From Gammaproteobacteria bacterium (GTDB taxonomy: Bacteria > Pseudomonadota > Gammaproteobacteria > Thiotrichales > Thiotrichaceae), in contig JAHJJD010000058.1 of the NCBI GenBank assembly GCA_018822845.1, positions 20,354-84,353 on the forward strand: a stretch of 64,000 nucleotides of DNA, read 5' to 3'. Under the pieces are notes generated by a model. That model was not told the origin of the DNA and did not search any database. It was given only the letters and a program-made list of their open reading frames with translations. The position numbers and the translations under genes are program-made. Of the stretch, positions 1-8,964 are shown one piece after another (the stretch's first letter is position 1; each line of letters opens with the position of its first letter).

Positions 1-14
1 GGTGAGAAATAGTT

Positions 15-965
15 ATGGCTAATCCTGTAAAAGACCCATTGACCGGCGCAGAAACTACCGGCCACGTTTGGGATGAAACGCTGCAAGAGTTCAACAACCC
101 GCTGCCACGCTGGTGGTTGTGGACTTTCTACGGCACTATCATTTTCGCAATTGTTTACTGGATCATGTATCCGGCATGGCCAATGTTTGGTTCCTATACC
201 AAGGGTATCGGTAACAACATTACCTACAAGACTGATGCTGGCGAAGAGAAATCTACCCACTGGAACATGCGTGCGCTGCTGGCTCACGACATGCAAAACG
301 GTGAGGAAGCCATCAAGCAACAGGAATATCTGGCCAAGGTTGGCGCTGCGTCCTACGAGCAGATTGCACAAGACCCTGACATGTCTTCATTCGTCCGTTC
401 CTACGGCGTAGGTATGTTCGGTGATAACTGTGCTGCCTGCCACCAGTCCGGTGGTCAGGGCGTTGTTGGTCAGTACCCGAACCTGGTGGATGACGACTGG
501 CTGTGGGGTGGTGATACGGCAAGCATTGAAACCACCATTCGTGGCGGTCGCCTGGGTTACATGCCTGCTTACAAAAGCACTTTGAACGAAGATCAGTTGA
601 ATCAGGTCGCCAACTATGTGTTGAGCCTGTCTGGTGAAGTTGCTGATGCAGCGGCTGCGGCTGAAGGCCAGAAAATCTTCCAGGGTGAAGCGGGTGGTTG
701 CTACATGTGCCACACCAAGGAAGGCACTGGCATGCATGCACAAGGTTCCGCGAATCTGACTGACAAAATCTGGACGATTGCCAACCTGCCAGCGGCAGAG
801 GCTCCGGAAGCCAAACTGGCAGCAGTGAAAGCGGTTATCAACAACGGTGTACAGCGCAAGATGCCTGTCTTCGGGGCAGAAGGTCGTAACCTGTCTGATA
901 CCGAAATCAAGGTATTGGCTGCTTACCTGCAACAAATGTCTGGTGGTGCACAAGCTGCCCAGTAA
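15..965 (+). CDS. ccoP: cbb3-type cytochrome c oxidase diheme subunit III
   Basis: This is the diheme c-type subunit that passes electrons to the high-affinity cbb3 terminal oxidase in the inner membrane. The 316-residue protein has one N-terminal membrane helix (about residues 33-55) and two haem c sites, CAACH at 139-143 and CYMCH at 229-233, in a periplasmic tail; this is the normal CcoP layout and length. The bases just before it read Gly-Glu-Lys-stop, possibly the end of ccoQ, so this should be the last structural gene of a ccoNOQP operon lying outside the window. The assembly genes ccoG, ccoH, ccoI and ccoS follow on the same strand after a terminator. Confidence 0.95.
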   Translation: MANPVKDPLTGAETTGHVWDETLQEFNNPLPRWWLWTFYGTIIFAIVYWIMYPAWPMFGSYTKGIGNNITYKTDAGEEKSTHWNMRALLAHDMQNGEEAIKQQEYLAKVGAASYEQIAQDPDMSSFVRSYGVGMFGDNCAACHQSGGQGVVGQYPNLVDDDWLWGGDTASIETTIRGGRLGYMPAYKSTLNEDQLNQVANYVLSLSGEVADAAAAAEGQKIFQGEAGGCYMCHTKEGTGMHAQGSANLTDKIWTIANLPAAEAPEAKLAAVKAVINNGVQRKMPVFGAEGRNLSDTEIKVLAAYLQQMSGGAQAAQ

Positions 966-989
966 GCGCTTGTTTGTAACGCAGATCGA

Positions 990-1016
990 AGGGCCGGACC
1001 AAGTTCCGGCCTTTTT
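990..1016 (+). terminator. Rho-independent terminator after ccoP
   Basis: A GC-rich stem (GGCCGG at 992-997 pairing with CCGGCC at 1006-1011) is followed directly by five T residues. It lies 25 bases past the ccoP stop and separates the oxidase structural operon from the assembly genes. Confidence 0.75.
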
Positions 1017-1185
1017 GCGTTGTGCGGCGGCAATTTCCTGTATCCAAATATTAGATGATGTTAAAGTTCGCCCCTGAGATTTGATGAAGCGCAAGGCAAC
1101 CTCGTCAAACCTGCGTAAGATGCAGCTTTTACCGGGTGTCAGGGGTCTGATACTTGCCGATTTGAACGATTGGATAGTCCAGAAC

Positions 1186-2589
1186 ATGAGTATTGAACAA
1201 GTCATTCAGCCGAAAAACAGCATTCAGCCACGTTCCGTGGAAGGGCGTTTCCGCACCATCAAGACAGGAATTCTGGTATTTGCCTACGCCACCTTCTTCC
1301 TGTTGCCGTGGTTGCGCTGGACTCGTGAGGTTGGCCCGGATCAGGCGATCCTGTTCGATATTCCAGGGCGTCGCTACTACATGTTCGATCTGGTCATGCA
1401 TGCGCAGGACATTTTCTGGCTGACGGCCTTGCTGTTCCTGTCTGCGGTCTTGTTGTTCTTTGTTACCACCCTGTTCGGGCGGGTATTCTGCGGTTATTTC
1501 TGCTTCCAGACCCTGTGGACGGATGCTTTTCGCTGGATCGAGAAGTTTATCCAGGGTGACCGTGTCGCCCGTTTGCGTCTTGAAAAGCAACCATGGAACG
1601 GGGAAAAAATCCGCAAGGTTGTTCTGACCCATGCCGCATGGCTGTTTCTGGCCATGTGGACAGGTTTGAGCTTCGCCCTTTACTGGGGTGATGCCTTCGA
1701 ACTCACAGGCAAATTCCTGACCGGTCAGGCTCCGGCTGCAATGTATGCAACCGTATTGATTCTGATGACCACGACCTATCTGGCCGCTGGCTGGGCGAAA
1801 GAATATGTGTGCCTGCACATGTGCCCTTACTCCCGTTTCCAGAGTGTCATGTTTGACCAGGACACCATGATCGTGTCTTACGATGGTAACCGGGGCGAAG
1901 GTACGGCAGGGCGTATCAAACCGATCAAGGAAATGCGCGATCAGGCCGCCCGTCAACAGGCTGGGCACGGCGATTGTGTGGATTGTGGTTTGTGCGTGCA
2001 GGTTTGCCCCACAGGTGTCGACATTCGCAATGGCTTGCAGATTGGTTGTATTCACTGCGCGCTGTGCATTGATGCCTGCGACAATATCATGGACAAGCAG
2101 GGCTGGAAACGCGGTCTGGTTCGCTATACATCCGAACATGGCCTGCAAGGCGAGAAAACCAAAATCCTCAAGCTGCGTACCGTCGGTTATGGTTTGGCAA
2201 CCCTGCTTGCCACGGTTTATCTGGTCTGGAGTATCGCCAGCAGCAAACTGCTGGAAGTAACGGCGGTACAAATTCGCAGCCCATTGTTTGTTACCCTGTC
2301 AGATGGCCGTATCCAGAACAGCTATGAGGTCAAGATCAACAACAAGACGATGGAGCCAGCCAAATATCAGTTGGCCATTGAAGGTCTGCCGGGTGCAGAA
2401 CTGGAGATGGGGCAAATTACCGATCTGAGCCTCAAGCCGGATTCCAGTATGCGGGTGCTGACAAAAATCCGTTATACTATGCAGCCCGGCGATACTCAGA
2501 AGAACCGTGAATTCCAGTTCCGTTTGACGCCACTGGAAGGCAAGGTGACTGAGCCGGTTATTATTCCTTCACACTTCATGACACCGTAA
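1186..2589 (+). CDS. ccoG: cbb3 oxidase assembly ferredoxin CcoG
   Basis: CcoG is a membrane polyferredoxin needed for cbb3 oxidase assembly; in studied species it acts in Cu(II) reduction for the copper supply to CcoN. The protein has several membrane helices, two ferredoxin-type 4Fe-4S motifs (CVDCGLCVQVCP at about 264-275 and CIHCALCIDAC at about 288-298) and a C-terminal immunoglobulin-like domain. The frame stays open upstream to a TTG at 1081, but I chose ATG 1186 because the resulting 467 residues match the family length and the extra 35 residues do not look like CcoG. It runs into ccoH with a 6-base gap. Confidence 0.9.
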   Translation: MSIEQVIQPKNSIQPRSVEGRFRTIKTGILVFAYATFFLLPWLRWTREVGPDQAILFDIPGRRYYMFDLVMHAQDIFWLTALLFLSAVLLFFVTTLFGRVFCGYFCFQTLWTDAFRWIEKFIQGDRVARLRLEKQPWNGEKIRKVVLTHAAWLFLAMWTGLSFALYWGDAFELTGKFLTGQAPAAMYATVLILMTTTYLAAGWAKEYVCLHMCPYSRFQSVMFDQDTMIVSYDGNRGEGTAGRIKPIKEMRDQAARQQAGHGDCVDCGLCVQVCPTGVDIRNGLQIGCIHCALCIDACDNIMDKQGWKRGLVRYTSEHGLQGEKTKILKLRTVGYGLATLLATVYLVWSIASSKLLEVTAVQIRSPLFVTLSDGRIQNSYEVKINNKTMEPAKYQLAIEGLPGAELEMGQITDLSLKPDSSMRVLTKIRYTMQPGDTQKNREFQFRLTPLEGKVTEPVIIPSHFMTP

Positions 2590-2595
2590 GCCTGG

Positions 2596-3414
2596 ATGGA
2601 ACATCAAAATATTGCATTGACACTAGGGGTGGGCGTACTGATTTCGTCCGCCCTGTTTTTTTTCTTTCACAAGACGTTGAAACGTCCAGGCAAGCTGTCC
2701 TCCTTGCTGACCATTCTGGTGGTGCAGGCAATCTATATCCCATTGGCAGCCACGCACTGGGTGGGGCTGGATGTATTTGCCATCCATTTTGCGTTCTATA
2801 CCATGACGGCAGTTTTGCTCGGGGTGGTTGTTGGTAGCCGCGAAGGCAAGACGGGTGGCGGTGGTTTCCACTGGGGACATGGCATCATTGTCGGGTTTTT
2901 CATGATTCTGGTGATGGTGGATTCAACCATCATTACGTTGGCAAACAGTGGGGCAAGTGCTGATTTCATCAGGCGTTTCCTGCCGGATCCACAGCGGGAA
3001 AGTGCGAAAAACGTAGTCTCGGCATTCCCAGGTACGGTTTCACACAATTTCGACAAAAAATACGATCTCTACAATAACTACATTGCGCAACTGAAAACCC
3101 AGAAAGAACGTGGCTGGAAAATTGGCGATGGCTGGCTGGAAAAACCCGTTTTGGGTAAGACCAGCCTGTTCCGTATCCAGATTTCCGACAGGGATGGGCA
3201 GGCGGTTACCGGTGGCAAGGTTGTTGTTTCCTTCCTGCGGCCTTCTGACAACAAACTCGACGTACAGCTTGAATTGCCGGAAAGCGCTCCGGGACATTAT
3301 GGCTTGCCGGTTCAGCTACCAGCGCCGGGCATGTGGGGGATGGTGATTACCGTCACCCGTGGCGAGGAAGTCCACGAAATCAAGGGTGAAACCTGGGTAG
3401 AGGAAAAACCGTAG
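2596..3414 (+). CDS. ccoH: FixH/CcoH family protein with extra N-terminal membrane segment
   Basis: The C-terminal half (from about residue 95) matches FixH/CcoH, a cbb3 oxidase assembly and stability factor: one membrane helix, then a periplasmic domain with the typical stretch on ligand interaction (LFRIQISDRDGQAVTGGKV). FixH proteins are usually about 150-170 residues with a single helix. Here 272 residues include roughly three additional predicted helices (about 7-24, 34-55 and 61-81), ending in a Gly-rich linker. Position between ccoG and ccoI supports the call. Whether the extension is an old fusion or a lineage variant cannot be told from this sequence alone. Confidence 0.8.
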   Translation: MEHQNIALTLGVGVLISSALFFFFHKTLKRPGKLSSLLTILVVQAIYIPLAATHWVGLDVFAIHFAFYTMTAVLLGVVVGSREGKTGGGGFHWGHGIIVGFFMILVMVDSTIITLANSGASADFIRRFLPDPQRESAKNVVSAFPGTVSHNFDKKYDLYNNYIAQLKTQKERGWKIGDGWLEKPVLGKTSLFRIQISDRDGQAVTGGKVVVSFLRPSDNKLDVQLELPESAPGHYGLPVQLPAPGMWGMVITVTRGEEVHEIKGETWVEEKP

Positions 3415-3419
3415 GCCAT

Positions 3420-5846
3420 ATGACCGATAACAGCTTGCATGTGGAATCTTCCGACTGTTTTCATTGCGGTCAGCCGATCCCCGCTGGTGCGCATTACCGG
3501 GTGGCGATTGATGGCAGCAAGCGGGACATGTGCTGCACGGGCTGTCAGGCAGTCGCTACGGCAATTGTGGAAAACAACCTGACGGACTATTACCGTTTCC
3601 GCACCACGATTGGTGACAAGCCTGAAGATCTGGTGCCGGAAGCATTGCGCAAGCTACAGGTCTACGATTCGCCGGAATTGCAGAAATCCTTTGTGCGCGA
3701 TACCGATGGTAATACCCGTGAGGCATCGCTGATACTGGAAGGCATTGTCTGTGCTGCCTGTGTGTGGCTGAATGAGCATCATGTCAAGCAGTTGCCGGGT
3801 GTGATCGACTTTGGCATAAACTATTCCACGCATCGCGCTACTTTGAAATGGGACAATAATATCATTCACTTGAGTGATGTTCTTAAGGCTATTTCTGAAA
3901 TTGGCTATCACGCTCACCCGTTTGATCCGGGTCGTCTGGAATCCCTGCAAAAGAAGGAAAAATCCGCAGCACTGCGCCGCATTGCCGTAGCGGGTCTGGG
4001 CATGATGCAGGTCATGATGATTGCCGTTGCCATGTATATCGGGGTGGCTTCCGACATGGAAACCGGGATGCGTGACTTCCTGCGCTGGATCAGTCTGGTG
4101 ATGACCACACCGGTGGTGTTCTATTCGGCACGGGTATTCTTTGCCTCAGCCTGGCGGGATTTACGGCGCGGGCGTTTCGGCATGGATGTGCCGGTATCGC
4201 TGGCGATTGGTATAGCCTACAGCGCGAGTGTGTGGGCAACCATCACGGGTGGTGGTGAAGTTTATTTCGACTCGGTGAGCATGTTTACCTTCTTCCTGCT
4301 GAGCGGGCGTTATCTGGAGATGGCGGCGCGGCACAAGGCAGGGCAAGTAGCCGAGGAACTGGTGCGGCTGATGCCTGCCACTGCAACCCGCTTGCGGGAT
4401 GGGGAGCAGGAGGTGGTGCCTGTTAGTCAGTTGGAGCCAGGTGATTTGCTACTGGTCAGGCCGGGTGAAGTAGTACCAGCAGATGGATTGGTAACGGATG
4501 GTGTCAGCAGCACCAATGAGTCCCTGCTGACGGGGGAAAGCCTGCCTTGCCGCAAGCAGCCCGGCGATGCGCTGGTGGGTGGCACGCTCAATATCGAAAG
4601 CCCCCTGACCATGCAGGTCGACAAGGTGGGTGACAATACCGTGCTGGCTTCCATCATCCGCCTGCTGGAACGCGCCCAGGCTGAAAAGCCGGAACTGGCG
4701 AGACTGGCGGAGAAAGTGGCTTCCCGTTTCGTGCCCATTATCCTGCTGATTGCCGCTGGGGTGTTTGCCTGGTGGTATCAACATGATCCGTCACAGGCGT
4801 TCTGGATCGCCCTGTCGGTGCTGGTCATCACCTGCCCGTGTGCTTTCTCGCTGGCGACTCCGGCAGCGTTGACGGCTGCTACCGGCCTGTTGACATCGCG
4901 TGGTGTGCTGACGACGCGAGGGCATGCGCTGGAGACCCTTGCGCGCATCAATCACATCATTTTCGACAAGACTGGCACGCTATCTCACGGTCAGCTTGAA
5001 GTTGTCGATTTTCAGACACTCGGCAATGCAACGGCCAGTTTCTGCAAGCATATTGCGGCGGGGCTTGAAACGGCTTCGGAACACCCCGTTGCCCATGCCA
5101 TTGCAGGACTGAGCGATAGCCCGGCGCGGGTTTCCAACCTGACGGCTGAATCTGGCCGGGGTGTGAAAGGCATTTATCAGCAGAAGCGTTACCGCATTGG
5201 TACGGAAAGTTTTGTGCGTGAACTGACTGGCACCGCCCTGCCAGAGATGCGCAGGGGCAGCGACCGTTCTGAAGTATTTCTCGGTTCTGAGGATGGCTGG
5301 CTTGCCTGTATCTCGCTTGCTGACAGGCTGCGCGAGGAGGCAGGGAGTGTCGTGCAGGAGCTGCGTTCCCTGGGCGTTGATGTCACCTTGCTGAGTGGCG
5401 ATACGCCCGAAATGGTGAACACCGTTGCGCAGCAACTGGATATTCCCCATGCGCATGGCGGGCAGTTGCCGGATGGCAAGCTGGCATACCTGCGCGGTTT
5501 ACAGGAGCAGGGTGCTGTGGTGGCCATGGTTGGCGATGGGGTGAATGATGCGCCCGTACTGGCTGGGGCGCAGGTTTCCATTGCGATGGGTAGCGGCTCC
5601 CAGTTGGCGCAGGCTAGTGCGGACATGGTGCTGTTGTCGGAGAACCTGCATCAACTGCCTTTCTCCATCCAGACAGCCCGGCGGATGCAGGCTATCATCA
5701 AGCAGAATTTTGCCTGGACTATTCTTTATAATTTATTGGCAATTCCTTTGGCCGCATCCGGGTTAATAGCGCCATGGATGGCTGCAATTGGCATGTCCGC
5801 CAGTTCCCTTATTGTAGTCTTGAATGCACTACGTCTTAAAAGCTGA
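3420..5846 (+). CDS. ccoI: Copper-exporting P1B-type ATPase for cbb3 oxidase assembly
   Basis: CcoI pumps copper across the inner membrane for insertion into the CcoN active site. The 808-residue protein starts with a Cys-rich metal-binding segment (CFHCG, CCTGC), then a heavy-metal domain with CAAC at 111-114. Membrane helices follow, with the CPC transport motif at 472-474. The phosphorylation site DKTGT has Asp516, and the hinge reads GDGVNDAP. Gene order ccoG-ccoH-ccoI-ccoS separates it from general CopA exporters. Its start overlaps nothing and follows ccoH by 5 bases, consistent with one operon. Confidence 0.93.
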   Translation: MTDNSLHVESSDCFHCGQPIPAGAHYRVAIDGSKRDMCCTGCQAVATAIVENNLTDYYRFRTTIGDKPEDLVPEALRKLQVYDSPELQKSFVRDTDGNTREASLILEGIVCAACVWLNEHHVKQLPGVIDFGINYSTHRATLKWDNNIIHLSDVLKAISEIGYHAHPFDPGRLESLQKKEKSAALRRIAVAGLGMMQVMMIAVAMYIGVASDMETGMRDFLRWISLVMTTPVVFYSARVFFASAWRDLRRGRFGMDVPVSLAIGIAYSASVWATITGGGEVYFDSVSMFTFFLLSGRYLEMAARHKAGQVAEELVRLMPATATRLRDGEQEVVPVSQLEPGDLLLVRPGEVVPADGLVTDGVSSTNESLLTGESLPCRKQPGDALVGGTLNIESPLTMQVDKVGDNTVLASIIRLLERAQAEKPELARLAEKVASRFVPIILLIAAGVFAWWYQHDPSQAFWIALSVLVITCPCAFSLATPAALTAATGLLTSRGVLTTRGHALETLARINHIIFDKTGTLSHGQLEVVDFQTLGNATASFCKHIAAGLETASEHPVAHAIAGLSDSPARVSNLTAESGRGVKGIYQQKRYRIGTESFVRELTGTALPEMRRGSDRSEVFLGSEDGWLACISLADRLREEAGSVVQELRSLGVDVTLLSGDTPEMVNTVAQQLDIPHAHGGQLPDGKLAYLRGLQEQGAVVAMVGDGVNDAPVLAGAQVSIAMGSGSQLAQASADMVLLSENLHQLPFSIQTARRMQAIIKQNFAWTILYNLLAIPLAASGLIAPWMAAIGMSASSLIVVLNALRLKS

Positions 5847-5856
5847 CTTTTTCCTG

Positions 5857-5862
5857 TATAAT
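5857..5862 (+). promoter_or_regulatory. Possible -10 element upstream of ccoS
   Basis: A perfect TATAAT lies 30 bases before the ccoS start. No good -35 box is visible at the right distance, so this may be chance or a weak internal promoter. Confidence 0.2.
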
Positions 5863-5891
5863 CAGGGTTCTCTTAAACTGGGATTAAAACT

Positions 5892-6092
5892 ATGGAAGCT
5901 CTTTACATGCTGATTCCGATCGCGGTCGGGGTCATGATTATTGTGGTAATAGCCTTCATCTATACGGTCAAGAGTGGTCAGTATGATGATCTGGAAGGGC
6001 CAGCCCACCGTATCTTGATGGACGATGACGACCCACGTATTCCTGGACGTGACAAGGAACCTAAAAGCAAAATATCTGATGACGGCGAATAA
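5892..6092 (+). CDS. ccoS: cbb3 oxidase maturation protein CcoS
   Basis: CcoS is a small membrane protein needed for cofactor insertion into the cbb3 oxidase. The 66 residues hold one N-terminal helix (about 4-26), then the family motif region SGQYDDLEGPAHRIL with a charged tail, which is the usual form and length. It is the last gene of the assembly cluster. Confidence 0.9.
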   Translation: MEALYMLIPIAVGVMIIVVIAFIYTVKSGQYDDLEGPAHRILMDDDDPRIPGRDKEPKSKISDDGE

Positions 6093-6411
6093 ACGGTCAT
6101 TTAAATATACTTAATAACTGTGTTGATGGTTATACCATGTGCCGCTTATCTGGAGTTTGGTTAGCGTTTATCTGTTATGAGAACAAATTCTACACATAGA
6201 TTTAGCATAATGCAGAAAGTGTTCTATCCTATTTGAAAACGAGTTTATTTAAATAGGTAATTTCTAAACGATACATGTTTTTGATCGGCAAATCAGCCGA
6301 GATTATCAGGTAACGGATGACCGGTGGGGGAAGCTGGATATATATTAAAATTATATTCCACGTAGGATCCTTTAACTGGATAACGGTTGATCAAGGAGAA
6401 TAGGTAACTAT
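6093..6411. promoter_or_regulatory. AT-rich intergenic region upstream of the LysR gene
   Basis: This 319-base gap has no credible reading frame and is much more AT-rich than its surroundings. A plausible sigma-70 promoter pointing right is TTGAAA (6233-6238), a 17-base spacer and GGTAAT (6256-6261). The LysR start is preceded by AAGGAG at an unusually long distance. A TTGATCAA palindrome near 6386 lacks the four-base spacer of an FNR site. Confidence 0.4.
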
Positions 6412-7317
6412 ATGTCAGACAGAAGATTGCAGGTCTTTCACGCAGTCGCCAGATTGTTAAGTTTCACCAAGGCTGCGGAGGTGCTGCACATGACGCAGCC
6501 AGCCGTAACGTTCCAGATTCGTCAGTTGGAAGATCAGTTCGACACCCGTCTGTTCGACCGCACCCATAACCGGGTTTCCCTGACAGAAGCAGGCAGGGTG
6601 GTTTTCGAGTATGCGGAAAAGATTTTCGAGCTGTATGGTGAAATGGAAAATGCCATACGGGAAATGACCAACGACATCAGCGGTTCATTGACCATCGGTG
6701 CCAGTACGACCATTTCCGAGTACATGCTGCCCGCCCTGCTGGGGGAGTTCAATTCCCAGAACCCGGATGTGCGCCTGCGTTTGCGGGTTTCCAACACCGA
6801 AGGCATCGTTTCCATGGTGGAAAACAATGTCATTGATCTCGGTGTAGTGGAAGGGTTGGTCAACAACAAGAACTTGCTGGTGGAAGTCTGCCGCAAGGAT
6901 GATCTGGTGCTGATCGTTCCGCCCAAACACGCTCTGGCAGACAGAAAAAGCGTCAAACTGAAGGATGTCATGACTTATGCCTTCATTTGCCGTGAGGAAG
7001 GCTCCGGTACGCGCGAAGTCATTCTGGACTACATGTACTCGCTGGGCATGGACAAGCACGCCATGAACAACTGCCTCGAACTGGGCAGCCCGGAAGCCGT
7101 CAAGGGTGCAGTGGAAGCCGGTATGGGGCTTACCATTGTTTCCCGCGCCAGTATCAGTAAGGAGCTGAAACTGGGCTCGCTGGTAGCGGTGCCGCTTGAT
7201 CCGCCACTGAGCCGTGACTTTTCATTCGTTCGCCAGCGCCAGAAGTTCAAGGTGCGTGCGATGGAAGAACTGCTGGAATTTGCCCGCAGTTATTGCGAAA
7301 GACACGCCCACGACTGA
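6412..7317 (+). CDS. LysR-family transcriptional regulator
   Basis: The 301-residue protein has the LysR layout: an N-terminal winged helix-turn-helix (about residues 5-62, with the typical SFTKAAEVLHMTQPAVTFQI recognition region) and a periplasmic-binding-like effector domain (about 90-295). Many LysR proteins control a neighbouring gene, but the gene downstream is not an obvious target and there is no divergent partner. The effector is unknown. The long AT-rich leader suggests regulation at its own promoter. Confidence 0.85.
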   Translation: MSDRRLQVFHAVARLLSFTKAAEVLHMTQPAVTFQIRQLEDQFDTRLFDRTHNRVSLTEAGRVVFEYAEKIFELYGEMENAIREMTNDISGSLTIGASTTISEYMLPALLGEFNSQNPDVRLRLRVSNTEGIVSMVENNVIDLGVVEGLVNNKNLLVEVCRKDDLVLIVPPKHALADRKSVKLKDVMTYAFICREEGSGTREVILDYMYSLGMDKHAMNNCLELGSPEAVKGAVEAGMGLTIVSRASISKELKLGSLVAVPLDPPLSRDFSFVRQRQKFKVRAMEELLEFARSYCERHAHD

Positions 7318-7332
7318 CCCCGAGTCTGTATC

Positions 7333-7359
7333 TGCCCTGTTCCAGTATGAAACAGGGCA
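7333..7359 (+). terminator. Hairpin after the LysR gene
   Basis: TGCCCTGTT (7333-7341) pairs perfectly with AACAGGGCA (7351-7359) around a nine-base loop, 15 bases after the LysR stop. The T-run is weak (ATTCCT), so termination is likely but not certain. Confidence 0.5.
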
Positions 7360-7460
7360 ATTCCTCCCCCAAAAAATGTTTGTGACACGTCGCATCGTTT
7401 GTTTGTTAAGATCACTTCCTGATTTTATTTTCCGGTTCCTCTACTCATCAGGGAGTCTGC

Positions 7461-7853
7461 ATGTTACCCGGTATGCCCCAACAATCCGGTTCTTCTGAAG
7501 AAAAGCGTTTGCGCAAATTGTTCCGCGAGTTGAACCCGCAGGATAAGGCATCCTTGTTGCGTTTTGCCGAGTTTCTGGCGGCGTCCCCTTCTGAAGATAT
7601 CGAACCCATGACGGAATTTCCTGTGCCAGAGGCCATGCCGCGCCCGGAACAGGAAAGTGTAGTCAAGGCCATCAAGCGGCTGACCGCCACCTACCACATG
7701 ATTTCACGTGATCGTCTGCTCAATGAAACCTCCAACCTGATGGCGGCACATGTCCTGCATGGCAAGGCTGCTGCTGCTGTGATTGATGAGCTGGAAATCC
7801 TGTTTGAACAGCATTACATCACACTAAAAACCGAATTCGAGCAGAACCTTTGA
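7461..7853 (+). CDS. Small conserved-looking protein of unknown function
   Basis: I do not recognise a named family. The 130-residue protein is hydrophilic, has no signal peptide, membrane segment or Cys motif, and looks almost wholly helical. An acidic middle (about 38-60, rich in Pro and Glu) separates two helical parts. A good ribosome site (AGGGAG) lies 6 bases before the ATG. It is followed after 22 bases by a permease gene and may be co-transcribed with it. Codon use resembles the neighbouring housekeeping genes, so I take it as real. Confidence 0.7.
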   Translation: MLPGMPQQSGSSEEKRLRKLFRELNPQDKASLLRFAEFLAASPSEDIEPMTEFPVPEAMPRPEQESVVKAIKRLTATYHMISRDRLLNETSNLMAAHVLHGKAAAAVIDELEILFEQHYITLKTEFEQNL

Positions 7854-7875
7854 GCGCTGGCGAGTCTGAATCCTT

Positions 7876-8949
7876 ATGATCAAGCTACTGAACGACTGGT
7901 ATAACCAACATTTTTCCAATCCCCAGGTCGCGATCCTTGCCTTCCTGTTGTTGCTCGGCTTTGGCATCATCGTGCTGGCGGGAAATGTGCTGGCTCCCGT
8001 GTTGGCGGCTGTGATTATTGCCTACCTGCTGGATGGCGGGGTGGATTTCATGCGCACGTTCAAGTTACCGCGTTTTATTGCGGTGCTGATTGTGTTCAAT
8101 GTATTTGTGCTGGTGTTGTTGATCGTGCTGTTTGTGCTGGCTCCGCTCATGCTCAAGCAGGCAACCCAGTTTGTGCTGGAAATTCCGGGTATGCTGGCGG
8201 CGGGGCAGAGCGCCTTGCTGCTACTGCCAGAAAAGTATCCCAACATTATTTCCGAACAATGGATAGTGGAGCTCTTGAATGGTCTGCGCAACCAGTTGAC
8301 TGAGCTTTCCCAGCGGGTATTGAGCTTTTCACTGTCATCCGTGGTCGACCTGATTGCCTTCATGGTGTATCTGGTGGTGGTGCCATTGCTGGTGTTTTTC
8401 TTCCTCAAGGACAAGAAAAGCATTATGGAATGGTTTACCGATTTCCTGCCAGCAGACCGCGAACTGGTGACCGAGGTCTGGAGTGAAGTGAACGGCAAGA
8501 TTGTGGGCTATGTGCGCGGCAAGTTCATGGAAATCCTGATTGTGTGGATAGTGACATTCATTACTTTTCTGGCGTTTGGGTTGGAGTATTCGATGTTGCT
8601 GTCATTTCTGGTGGGGATTTCGGTATTGATCCCGTATGTCGGGGCCGCAGTCGTAACCTTGCCGGTTGCGATCGTGGCGTATTTCCAGTGGGGTTATAAC
8701 TCGGATTTCATGTACGTGATGATTGCCTACGGTGTGATCCAGTTTCTTGATGGCAACCTGCTGGTGCCGCTGTTGTTCTCAGGCATGGTGAACCTGCATC
8801 CGACTGCGATCATTACCGCCGTGCTAGTATTTGGTGCGCTGTGGGGTATCTGGGGCGTATTCTTCGCCATTCCGCTGGCAACCCTGATCCATGCCGTTAT
8901 CAATGCCTGGCCGCGCAAGGCAGATTTGATGAAAACCGCTGGGGCTTAG
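7876..8949 (+). CDS. AI-2E family transporter (PerM/TqsA-like permease)
   Basis: The 357-residue protein has about eight membrane helices and the family pattern: two N-terminal hairpins, a long central soluble segment (about 90-150), and a C-terminal helix block with the motif GVIQFLDGNLLVPLLFSG typical of this superfamily. Members export AI-2 or other small molecules, or act as Na+/H+ antiporters, so the substrate cannot be assigned. It converges on uvrB with a 15-base gap. Confidence 0.85.
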   Translation: MIKLLNDWYNQHFSNPQVAILAFLLLLGFGIIVLAGNVLAPVLAAVIIAYLLDGGVDFMRTFKLPRFIAVLIVFNVFVLVLLIVLFVLAPLMLKQATQFVLEIPGMLAAGQSALLLLPEKYPNIISEQWIVELLNGLRNQLTELSQRVLSFSLSSVVDLIAFMVYLVVVPLLVFFFLKDKKSIMEWFTDFLPADRELVTEVWSEVNGKIVGYVRGKFMEILIVWIVTFITFLAFGLEYSMLLSFLVGISVLIPYVGAAVVTLPVAIVAYFQWGYNSDFMYVMIAYGVIQFLDGNLLVPLLFSGMVNLHPTAIITAVLVFGALWGIWGVFFAIPLATLIHAVINAWPRKADLMKTAGA

Positions 8950-8964
8950 GTTACAGGTTGGGGA

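Noticed and set aside
1081..1185. TTG 1081 as the start of CcoG
   Set aside because: Adds 35 residues not typical of CcoG; no ribosome site is seen.
6386..6393. TTGATCAA palindrome before the LysR gene as an FNR box
   Set aside because: The four-base spacer between half-sites is missing.
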